From positions 1 through 16,436 of the forward strand of contig JAGQMO010000054.1 in NCBI GenBank assembly GCA_020428615.1: DNA of 16,436 nt, in the 5' to 3' direction. Origin of the DNA: Patescibacteria group bacterium (lineage in GTDB: Bacteria; Patescibacteriota; Minisyncoccia; Phycocordibacterales; UBA1006). Under the pieces are notes generated by a model. The model did no database searches. It was not told the DNA's origin and was given only the letters and a program-made list of their open reading frames with translations. A program made the position numbers and the translations under genes. Below are positions 1 to 6,431 of this stretch, one piece after another. Position 1 is the first letter of the stretch; each line of letters opens with the position of its first letter.

Positions 1-188
1 AAACAGCAAAGAGAAAAGTAACAAAAAAGAAAACAGTGGCAAAGAAACCTGCAAAGAAGAAAACAGCGGCAAAGAAAAAGGTGGTGAAGAAAGCTTCGAC
101 AAAAAAGAAAACTGCTGCTAAGAAAAAAGTTGCAAAAAAAGCTCCTGCTAAGAAAACAGCAAAGAGAAAAGTAACAAAGAAGAAATAG
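1..188 (+). CDS. Histone H1-like lysine/alanine-rich DNA-binding protein, C-terminal part (5' end outside window)
   Basis: The frame is open from base 3 to the TAG stop at 186-188, giving 61 visible residues. They are almost only Lys, Ala, Thr, Val and Pro in units like AKKKTAAKKKV and AKKAPAKK, ending in VTKKK. Such low-complexity, strongly basic tails are typical of bacterial histone H1-like (AlgP/Hc1-like) proteins that bind and compact DNA non-specifically. An exact 25-base direct repeat (1-25 and 154-178, 51 codons apart, in frame) shows that the tail grows and shrinks by repeat slippage. No folded domain is visible in this part; one could lie upstream. A bidirectional terminator follows within 10 bases. 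The class is clear; the exact family is not. Confidence 0.8.
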   Translation, partial: TAKRKVTKKKTVAKKPAKKKTAAKKKVVKKASTKKKTAAKKKVAKKAPAKKTAKRKVTKKK

Positions 189-194
189 TTGTTA

Positions 195-224
195 GAAAAA
201 TCAAGGCACATGCCTTGATTTTTC
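195..224. terminator. Bidirectional terminator between the histone-like gene and msrB
   Basis: The stem AAAATCAAGGC (from 197) pairs with GCCTTGATTTT (to 222) around a short ACAT loop. It has A and T runs on both sides, so it can stop transcripts from both converging genes. Confidence 0.8.
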
Positions 225-227
225 TCA

Positions 228-626
228 TCACAATTCAGTATTTTTTTGAGATTGGGACTCAAAACTCAAGGAACATGAATTGACGCAATAGTGCTGTGTT
301 CCTTTTTCTTCAACGTTATCAAATACGTGACCAAGATGTACGCCACATTTGCTACAGAGAACCTCTGTGCGATGCATGCCCATACTCGTATCTTCTTTAA
401 ATGTAACAGTTCCGGGAATAGCCTGACTGAACGCGGGCCACCCTTGAAGACCAATGGGTCCCTGCGAAGAATCTAACTTTGTATGCGAATCAAAGAGTAC
501 CTGACCACACGATTTACATGCGTACGTGCCTGTCTCATTCATATTCCAATACCTACCAGTAAATGGTCGTTCAGTACCTCCTTCATGCATGACGTGTTTT
601 TCTTCCTCTGTGAATTCTTTCTTCAT
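228..626 (-). CDS. msrB: Peptide-methionine (R)-S-oxide reductase MsrB
   Basis: This 132-residue cytoplasmic repair enzyme reduces methionine-R-sulfoxide in proteins. Four zinc cysteines form two CxxC pairs (C37/C40 and C91/C94, the latter in CSKCGVHLGHVF). GWPAF at 62-66 matches the GWPSF substrate-pocket motif. The catalytic Cys is C114 in HYCVNS, close to the family's RYCxN. Length is normal for a single-domain MsrB with no MsrA fusion. C118, four residues after the catalytic Cys, is a possible extra redox partner, but this is a guess. The ATG at 626 lies 6 bases downstream of a TATACT box and has no Shine-Dalgarno, so the mRNA is probably leaderless. The gene sits just downstream of the nrdBA terminator. 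Confidence 0.96.
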   Translation of the reverse strand: MKKEFTEEEKHVMHEGGTERPFTGRYWNMNETGTYACKSCGQVLFDSHTKLDSSQGPIGLQGWPAFSQAIPGTVTFKEDTSMGMHRTEVLCSKCGVHLGHVFDNVEEKGTQHYCVNSCSLSFESQSQKNTEL

Positions 627-632
627 AACTAA

Positions 633-638
633 AGTATA
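633..638 (-). promoter_or_regulatory. -10 box of the msrB promoter (leaderless)
   Basis: TATACT on the minus strand ends 6 bases before the msrB ATG. It lies directly next to the T-run of the nrdBA terminator. No clear -35 was found, since that position is occupied by the terminator. Confidence 0.6.
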
Positions 639-640
639 TC

Positions 641-668
641 AAAAAATAAAAACCATTTCTGGTTTTTA
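641..668 (-). terminator. Rho-independent terminator of nrdBA
   Basis: On the minus strand AAAAACCA (667-660 complement) pairs with TGGTTTTT around a GAAA tetraloop. The run ATTTTTT follows. The nrdA stop codon (666-668) overlaps the base of the stem. Confidence 0.85.
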
Positions 669-2342
669 TGCTTCGCACGCTTCGCACTCAAGGAGTTTGC
701 GATTAAAGGCCTGTGCAGCGTTCATGCTGTGTTGATAGTAGAGCGCCTTAATTCCCAATTTCCATGCCTCAATATAAAGATTGTTAATATCTTTTACTGG
801 TGTGTCAGGATGAATCATAACATTCAATGATTGACCTTGGTCAATGTACCGTTGACGGGCTGCAGCCTGTTGAATAATATTCATCTGATTAATTTCAGCG
901 AATGTTTTAAACACTTCTCGTTCCTGATCGCTAAGAACGTCAGTGAGATGTTGCACTGATCCATCACTATTACGAATACTTTGCCATACCTCGCGTGTAT
1001 TGTGTCCCTTGTTTTCAAGGAGTTCTTCAAGGAGTGGATTTTTAACAGTAACCTTAATCTTTGCAATATCTTTTACGTAACAATTTGACCAAATTGGTTC
1101 AATCCCTTGCGATACCTGTCCCAAAATGAACGCACTTGAAGTATTTGGTGCAATAGCCATGAGTGTTGTATTACGCCGACCATATCCTTCGAGAATTTTT
1201 GGTTCACCATATTCTTTTGCCATTGTTTCAGACGCCTGGTACGCTCGATCACGAATGAATTTGAATATTTCTGTATTCAATGTAGCAGCTTCAATGCTTT
1301 CAAATGACAACATGCGAGACTGCAACAATGAGTGCCATCCGAGTGCACCTAATCCAAGTGCTCTGTTTTCTTTTGCAAATTTGTATGCACGCTCCATAAA
1401 CAAGAAGAGTTGTTGATCATCGCGTTCACCAGAATCACGATATCGTTCAAGCTTTTCAATGAAATCTGTCATAACTGCATCAAGGAAATATGTCAGTGTT
1501 TCAACCGCATCGGTATCCTTCCAACGATCGTAGTGCATCAAGTTAATCGAAGATAAGCAACATACAAACGACCAATATTCGTTTGATGGAAGCATAATTT
1601 CTGAACACATGTTACTAGCGTAAATCTTTAATCCCTTGTCTTTATACACATCAACCGTGTTGTTGTTTGCATTATCCGAAAACATAATGTACGGATAGCC
1701 GATTTCTCCACGGCGTTGAATGACCTTTGCCCATAAAGCTCGTTTTTCTTCATCGCCATTAATCATTTGTTGTAACCATTCATCTCCAACAGTAACTCCA
1801 TGAGTGAGTTCTTGAATCGGATTCCCTTCACTTCCAATATCAAGAAACTCATTTGCATCAGGATGTTCGAGTGGCAAATACGGAGAGAATCTTCCTCGCC
1901 TCATTGATCCTTGAGAGACAATACTCACAACCCTTTCAAAGAGTTGCATGAAATGGACAGCACCTGAAGACACCCAGGTATTTTTAATAGACGAACCTCT
2001 TGGTCGCAGTGCACCAAAGTACCCTGATGTTCCACCGCCTAGTTTTGACATAGTTCCTACTTCTGCTTGTGTAAATAAAATATTCCCGATGTCGTCAGCA
2101 GCATAGGATCCAAAACAACTGATCGGCAACCCTCGGTCATTTCCAAAATTTGACCATACAGGCGAAGATAACGAGTAAAAACCTTCAGACATATATCCGT
2201 AGAATTTATCTGCAAATCCATCTTTACCAAGAATTTTCTCTGCATGTTCTGCTATGTTTCGAATGCGTTCCTCTGGGGTAACACCTTTATCGAGGTACCC
2301 GGCCTCGAGAAATTTTCGACTGTTTTCAGTTAACCATTTCAT
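666..2342 (-). CDS. nrdA: Ribonucleoside-diphosphate reductase alpha (R1) subunit, short form without ATP-cone
   Basis: This 558-residue catalytic subunit of a class I ribonucleotide reductase makes dNDPs from NDPs in the cytoplasm. Active-site elements are present: C76 in LPISC, the N244/C246/E248 triad in NMCSEIMLP (C246 is the thiyl-radical Cys), C261 in CCLSSINL pairing with C76, the radical-transfer pair Y535-Y536 in ALYYQHS, and a C-terminal CEAC (C553/C556) that takes electrons from a redoxin. The protein starts directly in the alpha-helical domain and lacks the N-terminal ATP-cone of the common NrdA, which explains the short length. The missing cone is on NrdB, encoded 33 bases upstream. 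It is cotranscribed with nrdB and followed by a terminator. No nrdI, nrdH or thioredoxin gene is in the window. Confidence 0.96.
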   Translation of the reverse strand: MKWLTENSRKFLEAGYLDKGVTPEERIRNIAEHAEKILGKDGFADKFYGYMSEGFYSLSSPVWSNFGNDRGLPISCFGSYAADDIGNILFTQAEVGTMSKLGGGTSGYFGALRPRGSSIKNTWVSSGAVHFMQLFERVVSIVSQGSMRRGRFSPYLPLEHPDANEFLDIGSEGNPIQELTHGVTVGDEWLQQMINGDEEKRALWAKVIQRRGEIGYPYIMFSDNANNNTVDVYKDKGLKIYASNMCSEIMLPSNEYWSFVCCLSSINLMHYDRWKDTDAVETLTYFLDAVMTDFIEKLERYRDSGERDDQQLFLFMERAYKFAKENRALGLGALGWHSLLQSRMLSFESIEAATLNTEIFKFIRDRAYQASETMAKEYGEPKILEGYGRRNTTLMAIAPNTSSAFILGQVSQGIEPIWSNCYVKDIAKIKVTVKNPLLEELLENKGHNTREVWQSIRNSDGSVQHLTDVLSDQEREVFKTFAEINQMNIIQQAAARQRYIDQGQSLNVMIHPDTPVKDINNLYIEAWKLGIKALYYQHSMNAAQAFNRKLLECEACEA

Positions 2343-2355
2343 ATAATAATGTTCG

Positions 2356-2389
2356 TGTTTATATATAAACAGACCTTAGAAGAGGTCTG
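2356..2389 (-). promoter_or_regulatory. Intercistronic palindrome and hairpin between nrdB and nrdA
   Basis: TGTTTATATATAAACA at 2356-2371 is a perfect 16-base palindrome. Directly beside it CAGACCT (2370-2376) and AGGTCTG (2383-2389) form a 7-bp stem that contains the nrdB stop codon. Both lie just upstream of nrdA. They could be an operator, a processing site or a translational-coupling structure. The palindrome has the length of an NrdR box, but its ends (TGT..ACA) do not match the usual ACAC..GTGT. Confidence 0.4.
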
Positions 2390-3650
2390 CACTCGTAATA
2401 CTCTTGCTGCGTTTGTTGTAGTTGATTGATTTTTTATCAAAGAAATCAACATGTTTTGTCGCAATAATTTCGTCATCAAACCAATCGGTTTGTTGCAAAA
2501 GACTCATATCAACTTCAAATACAGGAGTAACTCCGATACTCTTTAAAGATCTATTAAATCGATCTTTTACAAATTCCTTGACAACCGTTGCCGGCAGAAA
2601 ATCAAGTTCACCTGCCTCAAATATCCAATCAATGATTTCTGATTCAGATTCATACGCATCAAGACACATATCTCGTACGTGATCATTTGTCGATTGTGTA
2701 AACCATTGAGGGTTTTCTCTTTTAATAATATTGATGACATCGATTCCAAAATTACCGTGAATTTGTTCTTCTTTTGAGGTCGCCTCAACCACATTAGATA
2801 CACCTTTCAACATGTTTCGATATTTGTTGAACGACATGATAATCAAAAACTGAGAAAAAAGCGATACGTGTTCAATGAAGAGCGAGAATAACATGACTGC
2901 CTCTGCGTATTCTTTATTATCCAAACTCTTTGCATTCTTGATTGCTTCATCAAGGTACCGAACGCGGCGCATAATCACAGGATTTTTTTTGAGGTTCTTG
3001 AACTCGTTATTCAAACCAAGAATTTCAAGAAGATGAGAATAAGCATCATGATGACGAACTTCCGATTCCGCAAATGTCGATCCAACAGCTCCAATCTCAG
3101 GTTTGGGCATTTTTTTGTAAATATCTCCCCAAAATGTTTTCACTGCCACTTCGATTTGAGAAATAGCAAGCATCGCATTCTTTACCGCATTCCGTTCAGA
3201 ATCATTCAAGTTCACTTTGAAGTCCTGAATATCGTTGGTAAAACTAAATTCAGTGTGAATCCAATAGGAATGACGAATCGCATCGACATATTCCGAGAGG
3301 TGTGGGTACTCGTACGGCTTGAGAGCGACTCGACGTTCAAAAATATTAGTCTGACGTCTTCGCGCTCGCTCTTCACGATATAAAATGTACGCTTTTGAAA
3401 CTTCGCGAAACCCTCCAACCATCAATGCTTCTTCAACAATATCCTGAATTTCCTCAATATTTGGGATATAGTTCGGATTCATCTCGGCACGTTGCAATAA
3501 TTCTTGGTATACGAGCTCCGCAATACGTTCCGCATCCTCTCGAGTGCCGTTCCCTACCTCGCGCATCGCGCTATTGATGGCTTTTACGATCTTTTGAACG
3601 TCAAAATCTCGAATGTCTCCGTTTCTTTTTTGTACTTTTGTGATTTCCAT
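2376..3650 (-). CDS. nrdB: Ribonucleotide reductase beta (R2) subunit with N-terminal ATP-cone; class Id-like
   Basis: This 424-residue radical-generating subunit partners NrdA. Residues 1-100 are an ATP-cone (VQKRNGDIRDFD, then VEEALMVGGFREVSKAYILYR), the allosteric on/off domain normally found on alpha. The ferritin-like metal-site pattern follows: E167, E197 and H200 (SEVRHHDAY, with Y204 at the classical radical-Tyr position), E260, E295 and H298 (EEQIH). The first ligand is Glu where Ia/Ib enzymes have Asp, a feature I associate with the dimanganese class Id R2 proteins. The C-terminus ends in TSADLF, the usual kind of tail that docks on alpha. It is first in the operon. A strong extended -10 promoter lies about 130 bases upstream, giving a leader unusually long for this window. 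The subclass assignment is inference; the family is certain. Confidence 0.95.
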   Translation of the reverse strand: MEITKVQKRNGDIRDFDVQKIVKAINSAMREVGNGTREDAERIAELVYQELLQRAEMNPNYIPNIEEIQDIVEEALMVGGFREVSKAYILYREERARRRQTNIFERRVALKPYEYPHLSEYVDAIRHSYWIHTEFSFTNDIQDFKVNLNDSERNAVKNAMLAISQIEVAVKTFWGDIYKKMPKPEIGAVGSTFAESEVRHHDAYSHLLEILGLNNEFKNLKKNPVIMRRVRYLDEAIKNAKSLDNKEYAEAVMLFSLFIEHVSLFSQFLIIMSFNKYRNMLKGVSNVVEATSKEEQIHGNFGIDVINIIKRENPQWFTQSTNDHVRDMCLDAYESESEIIDWIFEAGELDFLPATVVKEFVKDRFNRSLKSIGVTPVFEVDMSLLQQTDWFDDEIIATKHVDFFDKKSINYNKRSKSITSADLF

Positions 3651-3779
3651 AGATTAATGTGATTCAATCGTGAGTTAAGATGAATAAATACCGCACCCAC
3701 ACTGCACCAATCAAGGAAAAACAAAGAAGGGAATCGAAATATTCCTCGCATTCATGCAGCATGTAATTGATATAGTTCG

Positions 3780-3809
3780 ATTATACCAACACCTCGTTCT
3801 CTCTTGCAA
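3780..3809 (-). promoter_or_regulatory. Promoter of the nrdBA operon
   Basis: On the minus strand a -35 TTGCAA (3809-3804) and an 18-base spacer precede an extended -10 TGGTATAAT (3788-3780). Predicted transcription starts near 3773, leaving a leader of about 120 bases before the nrdB ATG at 3650. The core TTGGTATAAT is shared with the lemA promoter. Confidence 0.7.
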
Positions 3810-3930
3810 ATTTTTTCAGTTTTTTTGTCTCAAAAAAATGCAGTAAGTAATCTTCCAAGTTGCACGTCAAGAATTCCATCAATAAAATCAAGAAAAAATA
3901 ACGTTTTTAAAAAACAAAGCGGATAAAAAT

Positions 3931-3960
3931 AAAAAAATGCTTTTCTAGAAGCATCTTTTT
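3931..3960 (-). terminator. Terminator of sodA
   Basis: The stem ATGCTT (3937-3942) / AAGCAT (3949-3954) has a 6-base loop. On the minus strand it is followed by TTTTTTTATTTTT. Confidence 0.8.
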
Positions 3961-3990
3961 TCAAAAATTTTCGTTTCCAATGAACGAATA

Positions 3991-4605
3991 CTATAAATCA
4001 TTCATCTCTGGCTTCCGAGCAAAGCGTTCAGAAACAATATTCCAATCAACGAGCGACCATATTGCCTTGAGATAATCAACACGGCGGTTCTGATACCGTA
4101 AATAGTACGCATGCTCCCACACATCAACACCAAAGAGTGGGTATCCCGCATGAATGTCATCCATGAGTGGGTTGTCCTGGTTTTTAGTAGTCACAATTTC
4201 AAGCGTATTCTCATCAGTGAGTACCAACCATGTCCACCCAGAGCCAAAAACACCGAGTGCAGCCTTCATAAATTCAGCTTTAAAGTCTTCAAGCCCACCA
4301 AAAGTAGTCTCAAGTATCTGATGAAGTTCAGAAGACGGTGTAGTCATCGTATCATTAAGCCAACTCCAGAATACGGTATGGTTGTAATGGCCTCCTGCGT
4401 TATTACGAATACTAACAGGAAGCTCTGACATCTTTTCAAAGAGTTCTTCAATCCGTTCACAATTAATGTCGGCATCAACGCACGCTTGATTAAGTTTCTT
4501 TACGTAGCCTGCATGATGTTGTTGGTGATGAATTTCCATTGTTTGCGCATCAATGTATGGTTCGTATGAGGTATATGGATTTTTAAGTTCTGGAAGTACA
4601 AACAT
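3991..4605 (-). CDS. sodA: Superoxide dismutase, Mn-type (Fe/Mn family)
   Basis: This 204-residue enzyme disproportionates superoxide to peroxide and oxygen. The metal ligands are all visible: H26 (EIHHQQHH), H76 (GGHYNHTVFW), D161 and H165 (DVWEHAYYLRYQNRR). Second-sphere H31 and Y34 are present. GG at 71-72 before HYNH and Q143 in NQDNPL are the Mn-type signatures; Fe-type enzymes carry the outer-sphere Gln earlier, near the second His. Mn or cambialistic use is therefore likely but not proven. There is no signal peptide, so it is cytosolic. It lies upstream of nrdB on the same strand but has its own promoter and terminator. The neighbourhood matters because class Id-type R2 proteins are reported to need superoxide and Mn for cofactor assembly. 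Confidence 0.96.
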   Translation of the reverse strand: MFVLPELKNPYTSYEPYIDAQTMEIHHQQHHAGYVKKLNQACVDADINCERIEELFEKMSELPVSIRNNAGGHYNHTVFWSWLNDTMTTPSSELHQILETTFGGLEDFKAEFMKAALGVFGSGWTWLVLTDENTLEIVTTKNQDNPLMDDIHAGYPLFGVDVWEHAYYLRYQNRRVDYLKAIWSLVDWNIVSERFARKPEMNDL

Positions 4606-4645
4606 AGTTAGATATATATTAGTGAATAATGAATGAGATAGCTAT

Positions 4646-4654
4646 AGTATAGCA
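4646..4654 (-). promoter_or_regulatory. Extended -10 of the sodA promoter
   Basis: TGCTATACT on the minus strand leaves a leader of roughly 30-35 bases before the sodA ATG at 4605. It is back to back with the rightward promoter at 4687. No good -35 was seen. Confidence 0.5.
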
Positions 4655-4686
4655 AGAACTACTCTCGCATTCCATTCCAAAATGAG

Positions 4687-4692
4687 TATACT
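4687..4692 (+). promoter_or_regulatory. -10 box of the flavoprotein gene (leaderless)
   Basis: TATACT lies 11 bases before the ATG at 4704, where transcription would start. The surrounding 16 bases AAAATGAGTATACTTG (4679-4694) recur exactly, inverted, at the folD promoter (13257-13272). Confidence 0.6.
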
Positions 4693-4703
4693 TGAAACCA
4701 GTT

Positions 4704-5951
4704 ATGAAGGTATTCCCTATACACTACGATGTTATCGTGATCGGAGGCGGACCTGCAGGCATGATGACTGCTGGCACTGCTGCAAAAAATGGAAAGAAAG
4801 TACTGCTTCTTGAGAAAAATCCTGATGTCGGAGAAAAATTGAAAATTACAGGTGGCGGTCGTTGCAACATTACCAACTACGAACTCGATAATCGAAAATT
4901 ACTCGAATACTACAAGGGGTCGGGAAAATTTTTGCACTCCTCGTTTTCACAATTCTCGGTGAAAGATACGTTTACCTTTTTTGAAAAGAGAAAGTTGCCA
5001 CTTGTAATTCAGGCACGTAATCGCGTATTTCCAAAGACCGAAAAAGCGTACGATGTCTACCAAGTAATGAAAAATTATATTAAAAAGGAAGGTGTTGAAA
5101 TTAAATACCAAACATCCGTGAGAGAACTCCATGTAAAAGATGGTGTCATTTCAGCTGTTGATACTAAAGAATACCGTTACACAGCCGATTCGATTGTATT
5201 GGGAACCGGTGGCGTATCCTATCCTGAAACAGGATCAACGGGAGACGGTTTTGCATGGATGAAACGGTTGGGGCACACAGTACATACACCGAGTCCTGAT
5301 ATTGTGCCGCTCCGCGCGAGTGATTTTTGGATCAAAAAGATTTCAGGTACCACATTGTCATTCATGAAAATAACCTTCTTTGTACATGGGAAAAAATCAT
5401 TCTCAAAAACAGGCAAGATTTTATTCACACATTTTGGCATTTCTTCACCACTCATATTAAACAGCTCAAAACAGGTAGCCGATCTCCTCTTAGAAGGGCA
5501 CGTAACTGCCGAAATTGACCTGTTTCCTGATACTGACAAGGGGTCGCTCGATGCGCGAGTACTCAAACTTTTTGAAACAAACAAAAACAGAAAGGTAAAA
5601 AATGTTCTTGTTGAACTGTTGCCGAAAAAAATCGCCGAAGTTATTCATGACCTCGCGCGATTTGATGATCCCGAGAAAAAGGTGAACGCTATAACGAGCG
5701 AAGAGCGCAAACGCATGCGAGAACTCATGAAACACCTTCCTCTCACTATTGACGGGCTCATGGGGCTCGATCGCGCAGTGATTGCTGATGGTGGCGTGCC
5801 ACTCACCGAGATTGATACCAAAACTATGCGATCAAAGAAAATTAAAAATCTCTACATTATTGGCGACATGCTCCACGTCAATCGTCCGTCAGGCGGATAC
5901 TCACTTCAACTCTGCTGGACAACGGGGTACGTTGCTGGGATGAATGTGTAA
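4704..5951 (+). CDS. BaiN/HI0933-family NAD(P)/FAD-dependent oxidoreductase
   Basis: This is a flavoprotein of about 415 residues. An N-terminal Rossmann FAD site (VIVIGGGPAGMM, GxGxxG at 14-19, then the acidic end LLLEK) is followed by the family signature TGGGRCNITN at 49-58. A second FAD contact, YIIGDMLHVNRPSGGYSLQ, is near the C-terminus, with AG in the closing helix. The middle part is the family's substrate domain. The physiological substrate of most members is unknown; BaiN itself works on bile acids in gut clostridia, which cannot be assumed here. A TTG at 4692 extends the frame by four codons but overlaps the -10 box, so the ATG at 4704 is preferred. The gene stands alone, read away from sodA, and ends in a strong terminator. 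Confidence 0.9.
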   Translation: MKVFPIHYDVIVIGGGPAGMMTAGTAAKNGKKVLLLEKNPDVGEKLKITGGGRCNITNYELDNRKLLEYYKGSGKFLHSSFSQFSVKDTFTFFEKRKLPLVIQARNRVFPKTEKAYDVYQVMKNYIKKEGVEIKYQTSVRELHVKDGVISAVDTKEYRYTADSIVLGTGGVSYPETGSTGDGFAWMKRLGHTVHTPSPDIVPLRASDFWIKKISGTTLSFMKITFFVHGKKSFSKTGKILFTHFGISSPLILNSSKQVADLLLEGHVTAEIDLFPDTDKGSLDARVLKLFETNKNRKVKNVLVELLPKKIAEVIHDLARFDDPEKKVNAITSEERKRMRELMKHLPLTIDGLMGLDRAVIADGGVPLTEIDTKTMRSKKIKNLYIIGDMLHVNRPSGGYSLQLCWTTGYVAGMNV

Positions 5952-5959
5952 AATCAACA

Positions 5960-5995
5960 CAACAAAAAACTACGGCAAGCCGTAGTTTTTTGTTG
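5960..5995. terminator. Strong bidirectional terminator
   Basis: A perfect stem of 5960-5975 with 5980-5995 carries the GC core CTACGG / CCGTAG, a CAAG-type loop and A/T flanks of six bases. It serves the flavoprotein gene from the left and minus-strand transcripts coming from the MGMT side. Confidence 0.88.
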
Positions 5996-6000
5996 CAAGA

Positions 6001-6120
6001 ATTCTACCGAAGTATTGTTCTTGCTTCGAGACAAGTGATGCAAGCATCTCTTATCTCGGGTGCATCCAGGATAATCAAGTTGCCTTAGTTACCCTGGATA
6101 CTCTCAATGTACACCCGAGT
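6001..6120. other. Nested inverted repeats, candidate structured RNA or cis element
   Basis: CTCGGGTG (6055-6062) pairs with CACCCGAG (6112-6119), and inside it ATCCAGG (6064-6070) pairs with CCTGGAT (6093-6099). The internal loop is asymmetric (1 and 12 bases) and the apical loop is 22 bases. A further small hairpin GATG/CATC lies at about 6037-6048. Read leftward, the structure is downstream of the MGMT stop and upstream of the 5960-5995 terminator. It could be a small RNA or the 3' UTR of the Nudix-MGMT mRNA. No known RNA family was recognised. Confidence 0.4.
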
Positions 6121-6173
6121 CGGATTCACCGCAAACACTGATTGTGGATTGATTGTTGATAACTTGAAAGCGT

Positions 6174-6428
6174 TTATATCGCTCCTTCAGACTGTAAAAT
6201 TTTTTCTTTCGATGAACCGCGTAACCCATTGTACATACCAATTGTTCCGTCCGAACGAATGACGCGATGACATGGAACTGTCTTATCTTGGTTCTTTGCC
6301 ATGATGCTTCCTACCGCTCGGCTTGCATTCGGTGATCCAGCTTTCCGTGCAACTTCGACATACGTCATGGTTTTGCCTCTTGGAATTTTTTTTACAACGT
6401 CTATTACTTTTTCTGTGAATGTTTTCAT
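6174..6428 (-). CDS. MGMT-family protein, DNA-binding/active-site domain only
   Basis: The 84 residues cover only the C-terminal domain of O6-alkylguanine-DNA alkyltransferase. The acceptor Cys C53 is intact in VPCHRVIRSDG. The Tyr of TYVEVA (Y23), the arginine finger R37 in NASRAVG and the IGMYNG loop (63-68) are present. The usual N-terminal domain (about 80 residues) is missing, making this resemble alkyltransferase-like (ATL) proteins; but ATLs replace the Cys with Trp or Ala, whereas here it is kept, so alkyl transfer is possible. It would act on alkylated guanine in DNA. The ATG is 3 bases after the Nudix gene stop, so the two are one operon. Single-domain forms are common in CPR genomes as far as I know. 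Confidence 0.88.
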   Translation of the reverse strand: MKTFTEKVIDVVKKIPRGKTMTYVEVARKAGSPNASRAVGSIMAKNQDKTVPCHRVIRSDGTIGMYNGLRGSSKEKILQSEGAI

Positions 6429-6431
6429 AAT

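Larger units (their letters stand above)
3651..3990. other. 340-base gap between nrdB and sodA
   Basis: It holds, from right to left, the sodA terminator (3931-3960), a weak 32-codon minus-strand frame (3781-3879), the nrdB promoter (3780-3809) and a roughly 120-base nrdB leader. The leader contains a small hairpin, GGAAT (3730-3734) with ATTCC (3741-3745). No larger gene was seen on either strand. Confidence 0.6.

Noticed and set aside
1126..1416. 96-codon plus-strand frame within nrdA
   Set aside because: It is antisense to strongly conserved nrdA sequence, with no promoter or similarity. Such shadow frames occur throughout the window.
2356..2371. Calling the nrdB-nrdA palindrome an NrdR box
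   Set aside because: Length and AT core fit, but the outer bases are TGT..ACA instead of ACAC..GTGT and only one copy was found, whereas NrdR normally uses a pair upstream of the operon.
6085..6186. Minus-strand open frame of about 33 codons behind MGMT, with a protein-like end (VNPTRVYIESIQGN)
   Set aside because: It has no ATG, begins after a TGA inside MGMT and coincides with the inverted repeats. It could be a remnant of a lost gene, but nothing identifies it.
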